DNA of 64,000 nucleotides from NCBI GenBank assembly GCA_963854835.1, contig OY978530.1:10579872-10643871 (forward strand), read 5' to 3'. The DNA is from Megamerina dolium. Its lineage: Eukaryota > Arthropoda > Insecta > Diptera > Megamerinidae. Below, piece by piece: positions 45,422 to 54,477 of the stretch (the first letter of the stretch is position 1; the number at the start of each line of letters is the position of its first letter). The notes under the pieces are model-generated. The model had not been told where the DNA came from. It did no database searches and was given only the letters and a program-made list of their open reading frames with translations. The position numbers were made by a program, and so were the translations under genes.

Positions 45422-46100
45422 TTATTTATAAGCATCACCATATAGTCGCTGTCTTACACAAGCTACGAGATCTTCCAACTCTCCGGGTTTTATGGCTTTT
45501 CTTGCTAATTCGCACCCAGAAATGAGCTGGTGTACTTCGGTCCTCAAATCTTTAGACTCCGCTCCAGTGAGTACTGGGACTAGCCTACTGACGGTCTGTG
45601 AAATTTCGTCAATACACATTATTAGCTTTGATTCAGGTTGTAATTCTGGTTGTGTTTTTCGTACTGGTATACAGCGACAAAGAAGTGTCTCTTGTGCTAG
45701 GAAGCGTTCTCATTCGACATTCCTCTCTTTTGCCTGGAGTGCACTTAGCTGCTCAGAGTCAACCGAGGTTCTGAGCATTTTCTCTATAAATTCTTCTGAA
45801 ATGCCCTTTTCTTTTAGTAAATCTTCTAATTTCTTATTTCTATTAAGAGTCTTAGTAATCTCGCTGTTCCGCGTCGGGTCCATGTTTTGCGATTTGAGTT
45901 TGCAGAGCCCCAATTTGTATCTCTGCTGCCTCTAATTCTTTTATTGGATTTAATACCTTTCCGTGCTGTACCTTTGATTTTATAAGCTGGAATTGCTCGT
46001 ATGTGCTGTGTTGCTTAATCAAGCTCCACACGAAGTCGATTGACTCGGTTATTGCAGCGTCTAGTTTTCTTGCTATTGTTTCATAGGTTTTAGTGTCCAT
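45422..46100 (-). pseudogene. Unrecognised protein-coding remnant, three linked frames
   Basis: Minus strand from MDTKTYETIARKLDAAITES (46100) through FVWSLIKQHSTYEQFQLIKS, then a shift to RNSEITKTLNRNKKLEDLLK and ISEEFIEKMLRTSVDSEQLS, then after a stop DEISQTVSRLVPVLTGAESK, LRTEVHQLISGCELARKAIK and LEDLVACVRQRLYGD. The pieces join by two small breaks into about 225 codons of helical, charged protein. It could be a retroelement gag/ORF1 or a host gene fragment; I recognise no motif. The mdg1-like tandem is inserted about 90 bp upstream of its start. Confidence 0.5.
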
Positions 46101-46189
46101 TTGACTATTGGGTCAAACCCACACTAAAATTAGGTCCAAGACTACGTTAAACGTTGAACGTAAAACACCTTGTATATACAAGATATTTC

Positions 46190-46193
46190 GCAG
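46190..46193. repeat. Target-site duplication, left flank of tandem element
   Basis: gcag, matching 61832-61835. A 4-bp duplication is normal for this gypsy group. Confidence 0.75.
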
Positions 46194-46808
46194 TGTAATA
46201 GAAAAGGATTTGCTTAATGGATGGCAGGTTCGCCATGTAATGACATGTAATGATGTAAGGTGCCAGAGAGTTATTTGTCCTGGGCAAGGATTGCCTGGTG
46301 AAGGACTAACTAACTAAGCTAACTAGTAAATGTCTGTTCTGTCCAAGTGTTAGTCAAAGCGGTTGCACCGCTCCATCAATTGGCAGCTCGTGTGTTTCCA
46401 CTACAAGCTTGACATTAATGAGAATAAAACCACAGTGTTTAAGTGATAGTTTAATTCTGCTTTTATTTTCGAATATGGGCTCTATTTATACCACATAATT
46501 CTTTCCAGAAATTCCAATATTCCCATCCATTTCTATATGCTGACCTAGATCAATCAACACCTAGATTGCAGCATAAACCAATGCTTAGATTTGGGTCAAT
46601 TGGTCATACATACATAACACTTAGAGTGGCGACACAATAATTCATAATTGTGTAAACACAATATAATGATATTCTATATCAATGCAAGTGATCGAAAATA
46701 TCAGTATATCATGTTGCCTGTGCATTTCAAGAAAAGCGAAATGTAAACAAAAGAATAACAAAAGTAGATATGTATGTATGAACATGTATATACATAATGA
46801 TATACATA

Positions 46809-48458
46809 CAGTGGCTCACAGCTTATTTCGTACAGTGTATATATTTTTATGTACATGGCTGTAACATCGAAACTAAAAAACTTATCGATAAGTTTTGAAT
46901 GTAGATGTCTGTGTATGTGTTTAGTAAACCTAATAAGAAAACGGGGAACCCCAAAAATTGTTCTTTTTGTCATGCAAGAAAGAAAAACTATTGATCAGCT
47001 GATTTTCAGCTCACATCTTATTTCGTACACAAACTTCAATGTAAGTAAGTTTCATTCTGCCGCGCAGTTACAAAGCTTTTTTGAATTGTATGAGTTTTTG
47101 GACCTTTTTAACTATTATAACAATTTTTATTATTATTATTTTAAATAGTTAAAGTGCTGTAAATTAAACATTTAGCGTTATGGGCGTCGTACAACGATGG
47201 AACAGCGTAAACTGGTAATTAACCATTTTAGGAAAGGTCAGAGTGTGCGAAAAATTGCTGAAATGACAAATTTAAGTGCCTCAACTGTCCAATACATCAT
47301 TCAACGCTTCGTTCGCGAAAATGGGTTGGAGAACAAGGGCAGAGAAGCACCTAATAAGATTTTCAACGCATCAGACGAGCGTTATATTGTACGAAAAATT
47401 AAGAAAAATCCAAAGTTATCCGCTCCGAAGTTGGCTGCAGAGGTTCAGCGTGAAATAGGAAATCATCCAGTGCTGAAACTGTCCGACGTGTGCTGCGCAA
47501 TCATGACTTGAACGGTCGAGTAGCCCGAAAGAAACCATTCATTTCAAAAATGAATATACAACGCCGACTTGACTCCGCCAAAGAGCATATTATTAAGACT
47601 CCTGCGTTCTGGAATACCGTTATTTTCGCGGATGAGTCTAAGTTTAATATTTTTGGTTCGGACGGAATGTCATATGTTTGGCGTAAAGCGAATACCGAGC
47701 TAAACAAGGAGAACCTTAAGCCCACAGTGAAGCATGGTGGCGGTAGCGTGATGGTTTGGGCCTGTATGTCAGCAGCCGGAGTAGGTGAATTGGTTTTTAT
47801 TGAGGGGACAATGGACAAAATGAAGTACCTCGAGATTCTGAAAAACAATTTACTTCAAAGTGCAGACAAACTGGATTTGCGGGATGAATTTCGGTACTAC
47901 CAAGATAATGACCCAAAACATAAATCTGGGATTGTGCAATCTTGGCTTATTTGGAACTGCCCACACTTGATGTCTCCACCACCACAGTCACCTGACATGA
48001 ATGTGATTGAAAATCTTTGGTCTATTTTGGACAATAAAATAAGAACACACAAGATTTCTAATAAGCAAGACCTAAAGAAGGTACTGATGGAGGAATGGAA
48101 AAAAATCACACCAGACATCACTCAAAAATTGGTGGATTCAATGGCAAATAGACTCCAGGCTATCATTAACGCTAAGGGATGTCATACTAAATATTAAAAT
48201 CAACTTACTTTGTTTTTAGTTTGAACTTAAAGAGACTGTACGAAATAAGCTGTGACATGAATTTTCCTATTTTATTCTTATTTTATTTTTTTATAGTGTC
48301 AAACACTAAAATTTTGAAAAAGTAAATTTTGGAAAATAAAAAACAAACCTTCCTTTCAAAAATGGCATTTATATTTTGTTCAAATTTTTGCTATATTAGG
48401 AATTACGACTGCAGCAATTTTTAAACTGTCACTGTACGAAATAAGCTGGGAGCCACTG
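46809..48458 (+). mobile_element. Tc1-like transposon in the left LTR
   Basis: 1650 bp with 29-bp inverted ends (cagtggctcacagcttattt on the left, one mismatch on the right) and TA on both sides; the uninterrupted site acatacgtgtag is seen in the other LTRs. A second inverted pair with the same core (cttatttcgtaca at 47018-47030 and tgtacgaaataagctgtga at 48237) lies inside each end, giving an IR/DR-type arrangement. Confidence 0.95.
47197..48197 (+). pseudogene. Tc1-like DD34E transposase with one frameshift
   Basis: The first frame (47197-47511) holds the paired-like DNA-binding region: MEQRKLVINHFRKGQSVRKI, AEMTNLSASTVQYIIQRFVR. The second (from 47490) holds the catalytic core: VIFADESKFNIFGSDG (first Asp), RYYQDNDPKHKSG (second) and QSPDMNVIENLW (Glu), with 34 residues between the second Asp and the Glu, hence DD34E. 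The two frames would join by a one-base change near 47465-47470, where SAETVRRVLRNHDL is read out of frame. The transposase cuts and pastes the element at TA sites. This copy lacks a continuous ORF, so it would need help in trans. Confidence 0.92.
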
Positions 48459-48567
48459 TACGTGTAGTTGATGCAAGCATATTTGTATGTACGTAATGTA
48501 TTGTTGTACAGTACAGTATATTGCTATGCACAATGATATGCATATGCGATGATATGGTACCACTACA

Positions 48568-48578
48568 CCCTTACCCTT
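48568..48578 (-). other. Polypurine tract, copy A
   Basis: The minus strand reads aagggtaaggg directly before the LTR start tgtagtgg. Confidence 0.7.
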
Positions 48579-48834
48579 AAACGGAAAATTATTACTTGAA
48601 ATGGAATAATTTTGCAAGATGTAGGAATATTGAAAGTACTTCACAATTTTTTGTAGCGAACTATTATACATATTTTGTATTGTAATGAACATAATTTGTT
48701 AATAATTATAAAGTACAATTTGACAATATATAATTTGTTAATGTTGATTATTTTACTTATAGTGAGATATAATATATTATAGTATGTATAAATGTAAATA
48801 TAGTATAATGTAAATATAGTACAATTTATGCAAT

Positions 48835-49923
48835 CTATGTTGCGAATTTCTTAAGATTATTGTTGTGTATTTCTTTAATTTTTCCGTTTATATTTACAAA
48901 AGAATTTACACCGTTTTGTCTTACAATTATGTATGGTCCATGATAAGGGCTCTCTAATTTTTTCTTATTTTCTAATCTTACGAATACTTGGTCTCCTATT
49001 TTAAAGTTAGATTTATTGTGATTTTTGTCATATTCTATTTTTCTTCGGTTTTTTGCATTCTCTATCATTATTTTTGCCTTATTTATAGACGTTTTCAATC
49101 TTAACTTAATTTCATTTGCATAATTGTCTAAGTCATAAATCTTTTTATTGTCATTGCATATGTCTATGGGTAATTTTGGTAATTTTCCAAAAACAAGTTC
49201 ATATGGTGAATACAAAGTGTCTACATGTGGTGTTGTATTGTAAGCAAACATGTAATATGGTACCCATTTATCCCATTCATAGTCATCAGTAAAAGAAAGC
49301 AGATACTCATTAAGTACTCTGTGGTTTCTTTCAAGTGATCCTATCGTTTGGTGATGATATGGGGTTGAGAATATTTGTCGTGTATCAAGCAGTTGACATA
49401 TATTATTCATGAGCTCGTTAGTAAATTCTGTGCCTTTGTCTGATCTTAGTATTTTGAAACAACCATACTTGAGTATGAATTGTTCAACAAGGGTAGTGGC
49501 TACAGTCTTAGCGTCTTTGCTTTCAATTGGATGAGCTACGATGAATTTAGTAAGATCGCATTGCATGGTTAATATATATCTATAACCATTTGAGATTCTT
49601 AAGGGTCCTACTGTGTCAATTGTGATTGTTTCGAAACTCGTTGTCGGTGTATCTGTTACAACTAATTTCTCTCTTGTGTGTCGCGTTACTTTATTCTTAG
49701 TACATGTTGCACAGTTGTTTACAAATTCTTTCACCATCTGTCTCATGTTTTTCCATATGAATCTTTGTTTTAATTTTAGAATGGTTTTTCTTATACCCAG
49801 ATGTCCTGATGTGGCAGAGTTGTGGAATTCATCAATTATTTTATATTTTTGCAGCATACTTTTTATTTCTATCGGAGCTTTATATATTAATATGTTTATT
49901 GGCGAGTCTTTATTCATATGCAA
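48835..49923 (-). CDS. Integrase, copy A
   Basis: 362 open codons. The zinc finger has His34, His41, Cys71, Cys74 (FHNSATSGHLGIRK, NNCATCTKNK). The core has Asp103 in TIDTVGPL, Asp162 in SDKGTEFTNE and Glu198 in GSLERNH, 35 residues apart, so the DDE triad is complete. The C-terminal part has FKIGDQVFVRLENKKKLESP and YHGPYIIVRQNGV, the GPY-type chromatin/DNA-binding module of Ty3/gypsy integrases. The frame differs from that of RT upstream (49953-52037), so a shift lies in the short linker with repeated gtgatgtgagtgg near 49930-49960. Integrase would be released from a Pol precursor. The ATG taken here is only the first in the open stretch. Confidence 0.9.
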   Translation of the reverse strand: MHMNKDSPINILIYKAPIEIKSMLQKYKIIDEFHNSATSGHLGIRKTILKLKQRFIWKNMRQMVKEFVNNCATCTKNKVTRHTREKLVVTDTPTTSFETITIDTVGPLRISNGYRYILTMQCDLTKFIVAHPIESKDAKTVATTLVEQFILKYGCFKILRSDKGTEFTNELMNNICQLLDTRQIFSTPYHHQTIGSLERNHRVLNEYLLSFTDDYEWDKWVPYYMFAYNTTPHVDTLYSPYELVFGKLPKLPIDICNDNKKIYDLDNYANEIKLRLKTSINKAKIMIENAKNRRKIEYDKNHNKSNFKIGDQVFVRLENKKKLESPYHGPYIIVRQNGVNSFVNINGKIKEIHNNNLKKFAT

Positions 49924-49952
49924 CCACTCACATCACCACTCACAACCATCAC

Positions 49953-52037
49953 TCACATCACATCACTAAGGGCTAGCTCCTTAACATGTGATTTACTCAG
50001 TAAACAATGTAGTTTCTCCAACATCGAACCTAGATCCGAAGGGTCATCGCTACACGTTACATGCACTTCATTGGCATTATCATCAATTTTTATACTAGTA
50101 TCTTTATTTTCATTCTTCATAATTTCAGTACTGAATTTCAATTTCATAACATTTTTAACGTCATTAATAGATGTACATTCCCATATATGGAGTTCGCGAC
50201 TCTCCTTTTTAGATATGTCATCTTTTTTAATACGTTTTTGTTGTTCTTTTTTGTGGGTACCCTTCATATTGCTCGCATTACTGATATTTGTATTTGCCTT
50301 GCTCCTTGTTACTATTAATATTTCCTCAGTATTATTTTCTTCGCTCTCTTTTGGCGGTATTAATTGTTTGAAGGTGCTGCTGTCTAATTTTATGCGTGAC
50401 AATGCGTCCGCATTAGTGTTACATTTGCCTTCCTTGTACACTATTTCAAAGTCGTAATCTGATAAATCTAGTCGGATTCTAGTCATTTTGGATGATGGAT
50501 TTCTGTGCGTAAATAATGAAACTAATGGTCTGTGATCAGTGACCACAATAAATTTTCTTCCGTATAGATATGGTTTGAAAAAATTTATTCCCCAGTGTAT
50601 AGCTAATAGTTCTTTTTCAATGATTGGTTTATTTATATCATGTTTCTGCAAGGATTTGCTTGCATATGATATTGGTAAATCGTGACCTATCTCACCTTGT
50701 GAAAGTACTGCTCCTAGTGCGAAATCTGATGCGTCTGTAGTAAGAATAAATGGCTTGTCAAAATTTGGGTATTGTAATAACGGTGGATTCACAAGCTTCT
50801 GTTTTAAAGTGTTAAATGCTTTGTCACATTCTTCAGACCAAATGAAAGGTGTGTTTTTCTTTAGTAAAGAATTTAAGCATTTTACGATGGCTGCGAAATC
50901 TGGTATGAATCGTCTGTAGTAATTACAAAAAGCTACAAATCTTCTTACTTCATCAGCATTTGTTGGTTGTGGATATTTTAAAACTGCTTCGCATTTTGCA
51001 GGATCTGTTTTTATACCTTTATCAGTTATAAGGTGTCCTAAGTAAATAACTTCTGATTGCAAAAATTGGCATTTACCAGCATTGAGTTTTAAGTTGTGTA
51101 GTTTTAAACGTTCAAAAACTTTTATGAGGTTTTGATTATGATGATCTAAAGAACATCCAAATATGATAATATCGTCTACGTATAAAAATGCTTCTGAGTT
51201 TAAACCGCTTAATGCAATTGTTAGCATTCGTTGAAAACTGTTTGATGAAATTTTTAAACCGAAAGGTAAGCGTTTGAACTGGTAATGTCCATCTTGTGTG
51301 GAAAATGCTGTCATGGGTCTAGAATTTTTATCTAATGGTATTTGGTGAAATGAACTCGTCATGTCCAAAGTTGAGAAGTATTTGGCTCTTCCTAACATGT
51401 CTAAAACGTCTTCTAATCGTGTTAGTGGAAATTTGTCGTTTATTATTTTGTCATTGAGTTTTCTAAAGTCTACTACTAGTCGCCATTTCTTTTTGTCATC
51501 GTTACTTTTCTTAGGTACGAGTAGTAATGGTGGATTGTAAGGGCTTATAGATGGTTCTATTATGTTACTGTCTAATAGGTTCGTTACTTGTTTTCTTATT
51601 TCTTCATGTTGTGTATGAGGTAATCTGTAGTTTTTTATGTAAACTGGTGTGTTGTCAGATAAATTAAGTCTTTGTGTATAAAAGTTATTTGTGGTAAGGT
51701 TTTCTCCGTCTATATGAAAAATTGATTGGTATCTTCTGAATATTTGAGTGAGTTTTGTTCTGGACTGTTCATCTAAGTTTTCTAATTTTAATTCATTAAT
51801 TAATTTTTCAAAACGAGTTTCATCAAATTTGTCTTCAATATCGTGATTTGTTCTCATAATGTGATAATCGCTTAATGGTTCGAGTATTGGTTCGAGCTTT
51901 TGTAATGTTATTTCTGTGTCATTTATATTTACTATTTTAATATGGCAAGTGCCTTTCGCTGGCGCTATTGAATTCGCTAAAAATACACCTTGTGCTAATT
52001 CTTGATTTAAAATTAAACTGTCTTCTTTTATACTCAA
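49953..52037 (-). CDS. Reverse transcriptase-RNase H, copy A
   Basis: 694 open codons. RT: IIEPSISPYNPPLLLVPKKS, KKWRLVVDFRKLNDKIINDK, KYFSTLDMTSSFHQIPLDKN, YQFKRLPFGLKISSNSFQRM and the catalytic box YVDDIIIFG at 286-294. Thumb: VIYLGHLITDKGIKTDPAKC. RNase H: Asp435 (TTDASDFALG), Glu476 (IIEKELLAIHWG), Asp501 (VVTDHRPLVSLF) and Asp544 (NADALSRI), all present. A ~130-residue Lys/Asn-rich tail follows before integrase. Upstream, an in-frame TAA at 52056-52058 separates it from protease, so as it stands the polyprotein is cut there. Confidence 0.93.
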   Translation of the reverse strand: MSIKEDSLILNQELAQGVFLANSIAPAKGTCHIKIVNINDTEITLQKLEPILEPLSDYHIMRTNHDIEDKFDETRFEKLINELKLENLDEQSRTKLTQIFRRYQSIFHIDGENLTTNNFYTQRLNLSDNTPVYIKNYRLPHTQHEEIRKQVTNLLDSNIIEPSISPYNPPLLLVPKKSNDDKKKWRLVVDFRKLNDKIINDKFPLTRLEDVLDMLGRAKYFSTLDMTSSFHQIPLDKNSRPMTAFSTQDGHYQFKRLPFGLKISSNSFQRMLTIALSGLNSEAFLYVDDIIIFGCSLDHHNQNLIKVFERLKLHNLKLNAGKCQFLQSEVIYLGHLITDKGIKTDPAKCEAVLKYPQPTNADEVRRFVAFCNYYRRFIPDFAAIVKCLNSLLKKNTPFIWSEECDKAFNTLKQKLVNPPLLQYPNFDKPFILTTDASDFALGAVLSQGEIGHDLPISYASKSLQKHDINKPIIEKELLAIHWGINFFKPYLYGRKFIVVTDHRPLVSLFTHRNPSSKMTRIRLDLSDYDFEIVYKEGKCNTNADALSRIKLDSSTFKQLIPPKESEENNTEEILIVTRSKANTNISNASNMKGTHKKEQQKRIKKDDISKKESRELHIWECTSINDVKNVMKLKFSTEIMKNENKDTSIKIDDNANEVHVTCSDDPSDLGSMLEKLHCLLSKSHVKELALSDVM

Positions 52038-52055
52038 ATTGATCGGGAGTATTAT

Positions 52056-52516
52056 TTATGATCTTGGTGGTAGTTTAAAGTGTTTATATTTTGGAATTTT
52101 ACTTAATAATGGTATAAGATAATCATCGTTTTCAAGCATTACTGTAATTGTAAATGTTTCGTAGTCAATTTTGCACATATACTTTATCAAGAAGTCTCTA
52201 CCTAGTATTCCATCTGTATTAATAGGGAATTGGTCGTCTACCATATGGAACTTTTGCGTAGCTATCTGGTCTTCAAATCCTAAGGAAAAATCTGCCGTTC
52301 CCATTGAATAGATTATCTCTTCGGTTATGCCTGTTAATTTACATTTTGTTTCATTGTTAATATCAAGGTTATGGTTATTCAGTGTTTTGCAGATTGATAT
52401 ATCCGCGCCTGTGTCTATCAGAAAAGTAAGCTTGCGTTTAAATTCTTCGCAATGTAGAATGATATAATTAGTTACGTTTTCTGAGAATAGGTATATTTTT
52501 AATGTTCTATCTTTGT
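52056..52516 (-). pseudogene. Aspartic protease, copy A, ending at a stop
   Basis: The frame is open from the gag end at 52516 without an [18 protein letters not shown] carries the active-site Asp-Thr-Gly-Ala (near 52420), then QFPINTDGILGRDFLIKYMC, the typical C-terminal GILGRDFL strand. It is in the -1 frame relative to gag, so it would be made by -1 frameshifting. The TAA at 52056 precedes RT in the same frame and is shared with copy B. Confidence 0.88.
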
Positions 52517-53751
52517 TTAGTTGTGTATCACCCCGGGAGCAACATAGTGACTGTGCCCCGGGTCGCTTCCGTTTTCCTGCTGCTGTATTACATGCAGGTT
52601 GCGACCGTTTTGGCTGAAATTTCTATTGCGGTTCTGGTTGTTATTGTGTGGCCTATTTTGGTCACTTGTGTTCCTGTTGGAGTTATATGAACGGTTATTA
52701 TTGTTGTGGTAGTTGTTATTGTTGCTTCTACCATTCCCGTTGTTGTTATAACTATTTCTTCCGTTACTGCTGTAATTATTCCTAGTATTATTGTTGTTAC
52801 TATTGTAATTATTTCTTCTATTGTTGTTGTAATTGTTATGGTTGTTCCTGGTATTATTGTTGTAACTATTTCTGCCATTGTTGCTATTGTTTCTATAGTT
52901 ATTGTTATAATTGTTATCATTGTTCCTTCTATTATTGGTTCCTCGTATGTGGAATATATTTCCGTTCTGATTGCCTGATCTTTCTAATTCTAAGGCAAGA
53001 TTTACTGCATCCGTCATTGTTTTTGGTTGTGCTGCAAATATTGTGGGCTTCCATTGGTCATTTAATCCGTTTTTAAAAATAGTCAATGCGTAACCTTCAT
53101 TCATTTTGTACACTGCCTCTTTTTGGGTTTCTGATGCATTCACTCCGAGTTCTTTTATCTGTTGATTACTAAGCTCTGCTATTAAGTTTAGTAATTTTTC
53201 TTTATACTGTATTATTGATTAGTTTTTCTGGTAGAAATTTGCCAGTAAAGTATATATTTGTGGTATCGTGAGGCTACTTGTGTAAGTCTCTTCTAATTTT
53301 TGTTTTAATGATGCAAACGTATCTATGTTGGCATGGCCTATGGTTGTGCGTACTGTAGAGTTGAGTTTGATACTCTTTACTAAATCGATTAAAAGTTTTT
53401 TGGAATCTTCATCGTATGTATTATATAATAATTCTATTATTTTTAGAAATGAATCTAATTCCTTATATGTTCCTGTGAAGATAGGAATTGCCTTAAGGGC
53501 TGTTTCAATATTGAAAGTTGCCATGTTGGCTGTTATTGTCTGTTTTGGTCTCAAAAGTTTGATAATTTTCTTTGAAATTTCTATGAATTCTTTTCTAGCT
53601 TCTGGTATTTGTTTTGGTTTAAAGTTTCTGCTATGTTATTCCATAGTCCTTCTATAAATTTTAATTTTTCTTCTATGTATTTCTCACTATACGTTCTGTT
53701 CGGGTTTTTCTTTAGAAGTACTAATAAATCTTTTAGTATTCTAAAGTCCAT
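52517..53751 (-). pseudogene. Gag, copy A, with a frameshift and a stop
   Basis: Starts MDFRILKDLLVLLKKNPNRT with YSEKYIEEKLKFIEGLWNNI, then a one-base shift near 53600 leads to EARKEFIEISKKIIKLLRPK and the capsid core TALKAIPIFTGTYKELDSFL, NTYDEDSKKLLIDLVKSIKL, SFASLKQKLEE-like blocks. A TAA at 53216-53218 interrupts it. After it come ELSNQQIKELGVNASETQKE, YALTIFKNGLNDQWKPTIFA and a long Asn/Arg-rich tail (GRNSYNNNTRNNHNNYNNN) to 52517. There is no CCHC knuckle; the basic Asn-rich tail probably binds RNA. The same two lesions occur in copy B. Confidence 0.88.
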
Positions 53752-53767
53752 TTACATTTTTGATTTT

Positions 53768-54016
53768 CTATTTACTATTTATTGAAAAAATTTTTTTTTT
53801 TTTTTTTTTTTTTTTAATATTGTTCGCCCTCATTGTAGCGAGGTTTACATGTTTCTTAACATATTTCTTATAATGGTTATTTATTATATACATTACTAAA
53901 CCTACGACTATAATTAAATTTAAATAAATTACTACGGATATCTCCGTATCCTTTGTGCTGCTGGTGGTTCCGCTATTGTTGTTAATAGTCTCCTCTTTAG
54001 TTTTAACGTTGCCCAT
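53768..54016 (-). CDS. Small predicted membrane protein upstream of gag (sORF2), copy A
   Basis: 82 codons. It begins MGNVKTKEE, which fits an N-myristoylation signal (Gly2, small residue at 6). A short polar stretch rich in Asn, Thr and Ser follows (to ~26), then one hydrophobic segment (residues ~28-46, VVIYLNLIIVVGLVMYII) and a basic tail (HYKKYVKKH). In this copy translation runs through an A-run to add KKKKKKKK before the stop. The ATG overlaps the stop of sORF1 by 14 bases, suggesting reinitiation. Architecture (acyl site, small outer part, one membrane span, polybasic inner part) is like the FAST class of small viral fusogens, but this is shape, not homology. Small ORFs before gag are known in the mdg1/412 group. 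Confidence 0.65.
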   Translation of the reverse strand: MGNVKTKEETINNNSGTTSSTKDTEISVVIYLNLIIVVGLVMYIINNHYKKYVKKHVNLATMRANNIKKKKKKKKIFSINSK

Positions 54017-54371
54017 TTTTGTTTCCTCTTTTTAATATTCTTAGTTTGTTGATTAATTCATTCTTTTGTTTCTTATCGACGGTCAGGGCTATGGTATTGT
54101 AGAGCAGCGCAATCTGCTTCTTTTGTTGTTTCCTTTTACCTCCCCTTGTTTTGTTTTTTTGTTTCTTTGTTTGACTTGTCTTTACTGTTGGCTTTACTTC
54201 GTTGTTTCTGTTGCGTTGTCTATATTCCTCTATGGTGATGGCCTTAGGGCCTGCTGTTTTTGGTGTGGGAATATAGATAGGTGGTTGTTCCTGTTGTACC
54301 ACTGGTTCCGGAACGTATTCGACGAGTCTTTCCCACTTTTGGAAAATTTCATAGATGTCCTCCTTGTTCAT
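54003..54371 (-). CDS. Small basic protein with PPxY motif (sORF1), copy A
   Basis: 122 codons, the first ORF after the primer site. MNKEDIYEIFQKWERLVEYV is followed by EQPPIYIPTPKTAGP, containing PPIY, a match to the PPxY motif that binds WW domains of NEDD4-type ubiquitin ligases and serves as a late-budding motif in many retroviral Gags. Then AITIEEYRQRN and a strongly basic region (KKQKNKTRGGKRKQQKKQ) that could bind RNA or act as a nuclear signal. It is identical in copy B. Function unknown. Confidence 0.65.
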   Translation of the reverse strand: MNKEDIYEIFQKWERLVEYVPEPVVQQEQPPIYIPTPKTAGPKAITIEEYRQRNRNNEVKPTVKTSQTKKQKNKTRGGKRKQQKKQIALLYNTIALTVDKKQKNELINKLRILKRGNKNGQR

Positions 54372-54465
54372 TTAAAAAAAAAATGTTATTTTTCTTGTAC
54401 GTCGCAAAAATTTTCTTGAAACGAGAAGGATCAGAAAGTTCGATCAGAATGGCCTGGTCCGAGTT

Positions 54466-54477
54466 GCAGGATCGCCA
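54466..54477 (-). other. Primer-binding site, tRNA-Arg type, copy A
   Basis: The minus strand reads TGGCGATCCTGC immediately after the LTR end (ctattaca). It matches the complement of a tRNA-Arg 3' end (GCAGGATCG plus CCA). Confidence 0.75.

Larger units (their letters stand above)
46194..48567 (-). repeat. Left LTR (3' end of copy A), interrupted by Tc1
   Basis: Begins tgtaatagaaaagg and ends ccactaca. Removing the transposon and one TA leaves 722 bp. Distinguishing bases compared with the right LTR: G at 46336, T at 46348, G at 46722, A at 48536, C at 48561. Confidence 0.93.

Noticed and set aside
49918..50457. Hydrophobic 179-codon plus frame that could be mistaken for env (also 56550-57089)
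   Set aside because: It lies antisense to the Lys/Asn-rich end of the RT-RNase H ORF in every codon; it has no signal peptide or cysteine pattern.
52706..52978. Val/Ile-rich plus-strand frame suggesting a membrane protein (also 59338-59610)
   Set aside because: It is the exact antisense of the Asn-rich gag tail; AAC/AAT repeats read backwards give Val/Ile codons.
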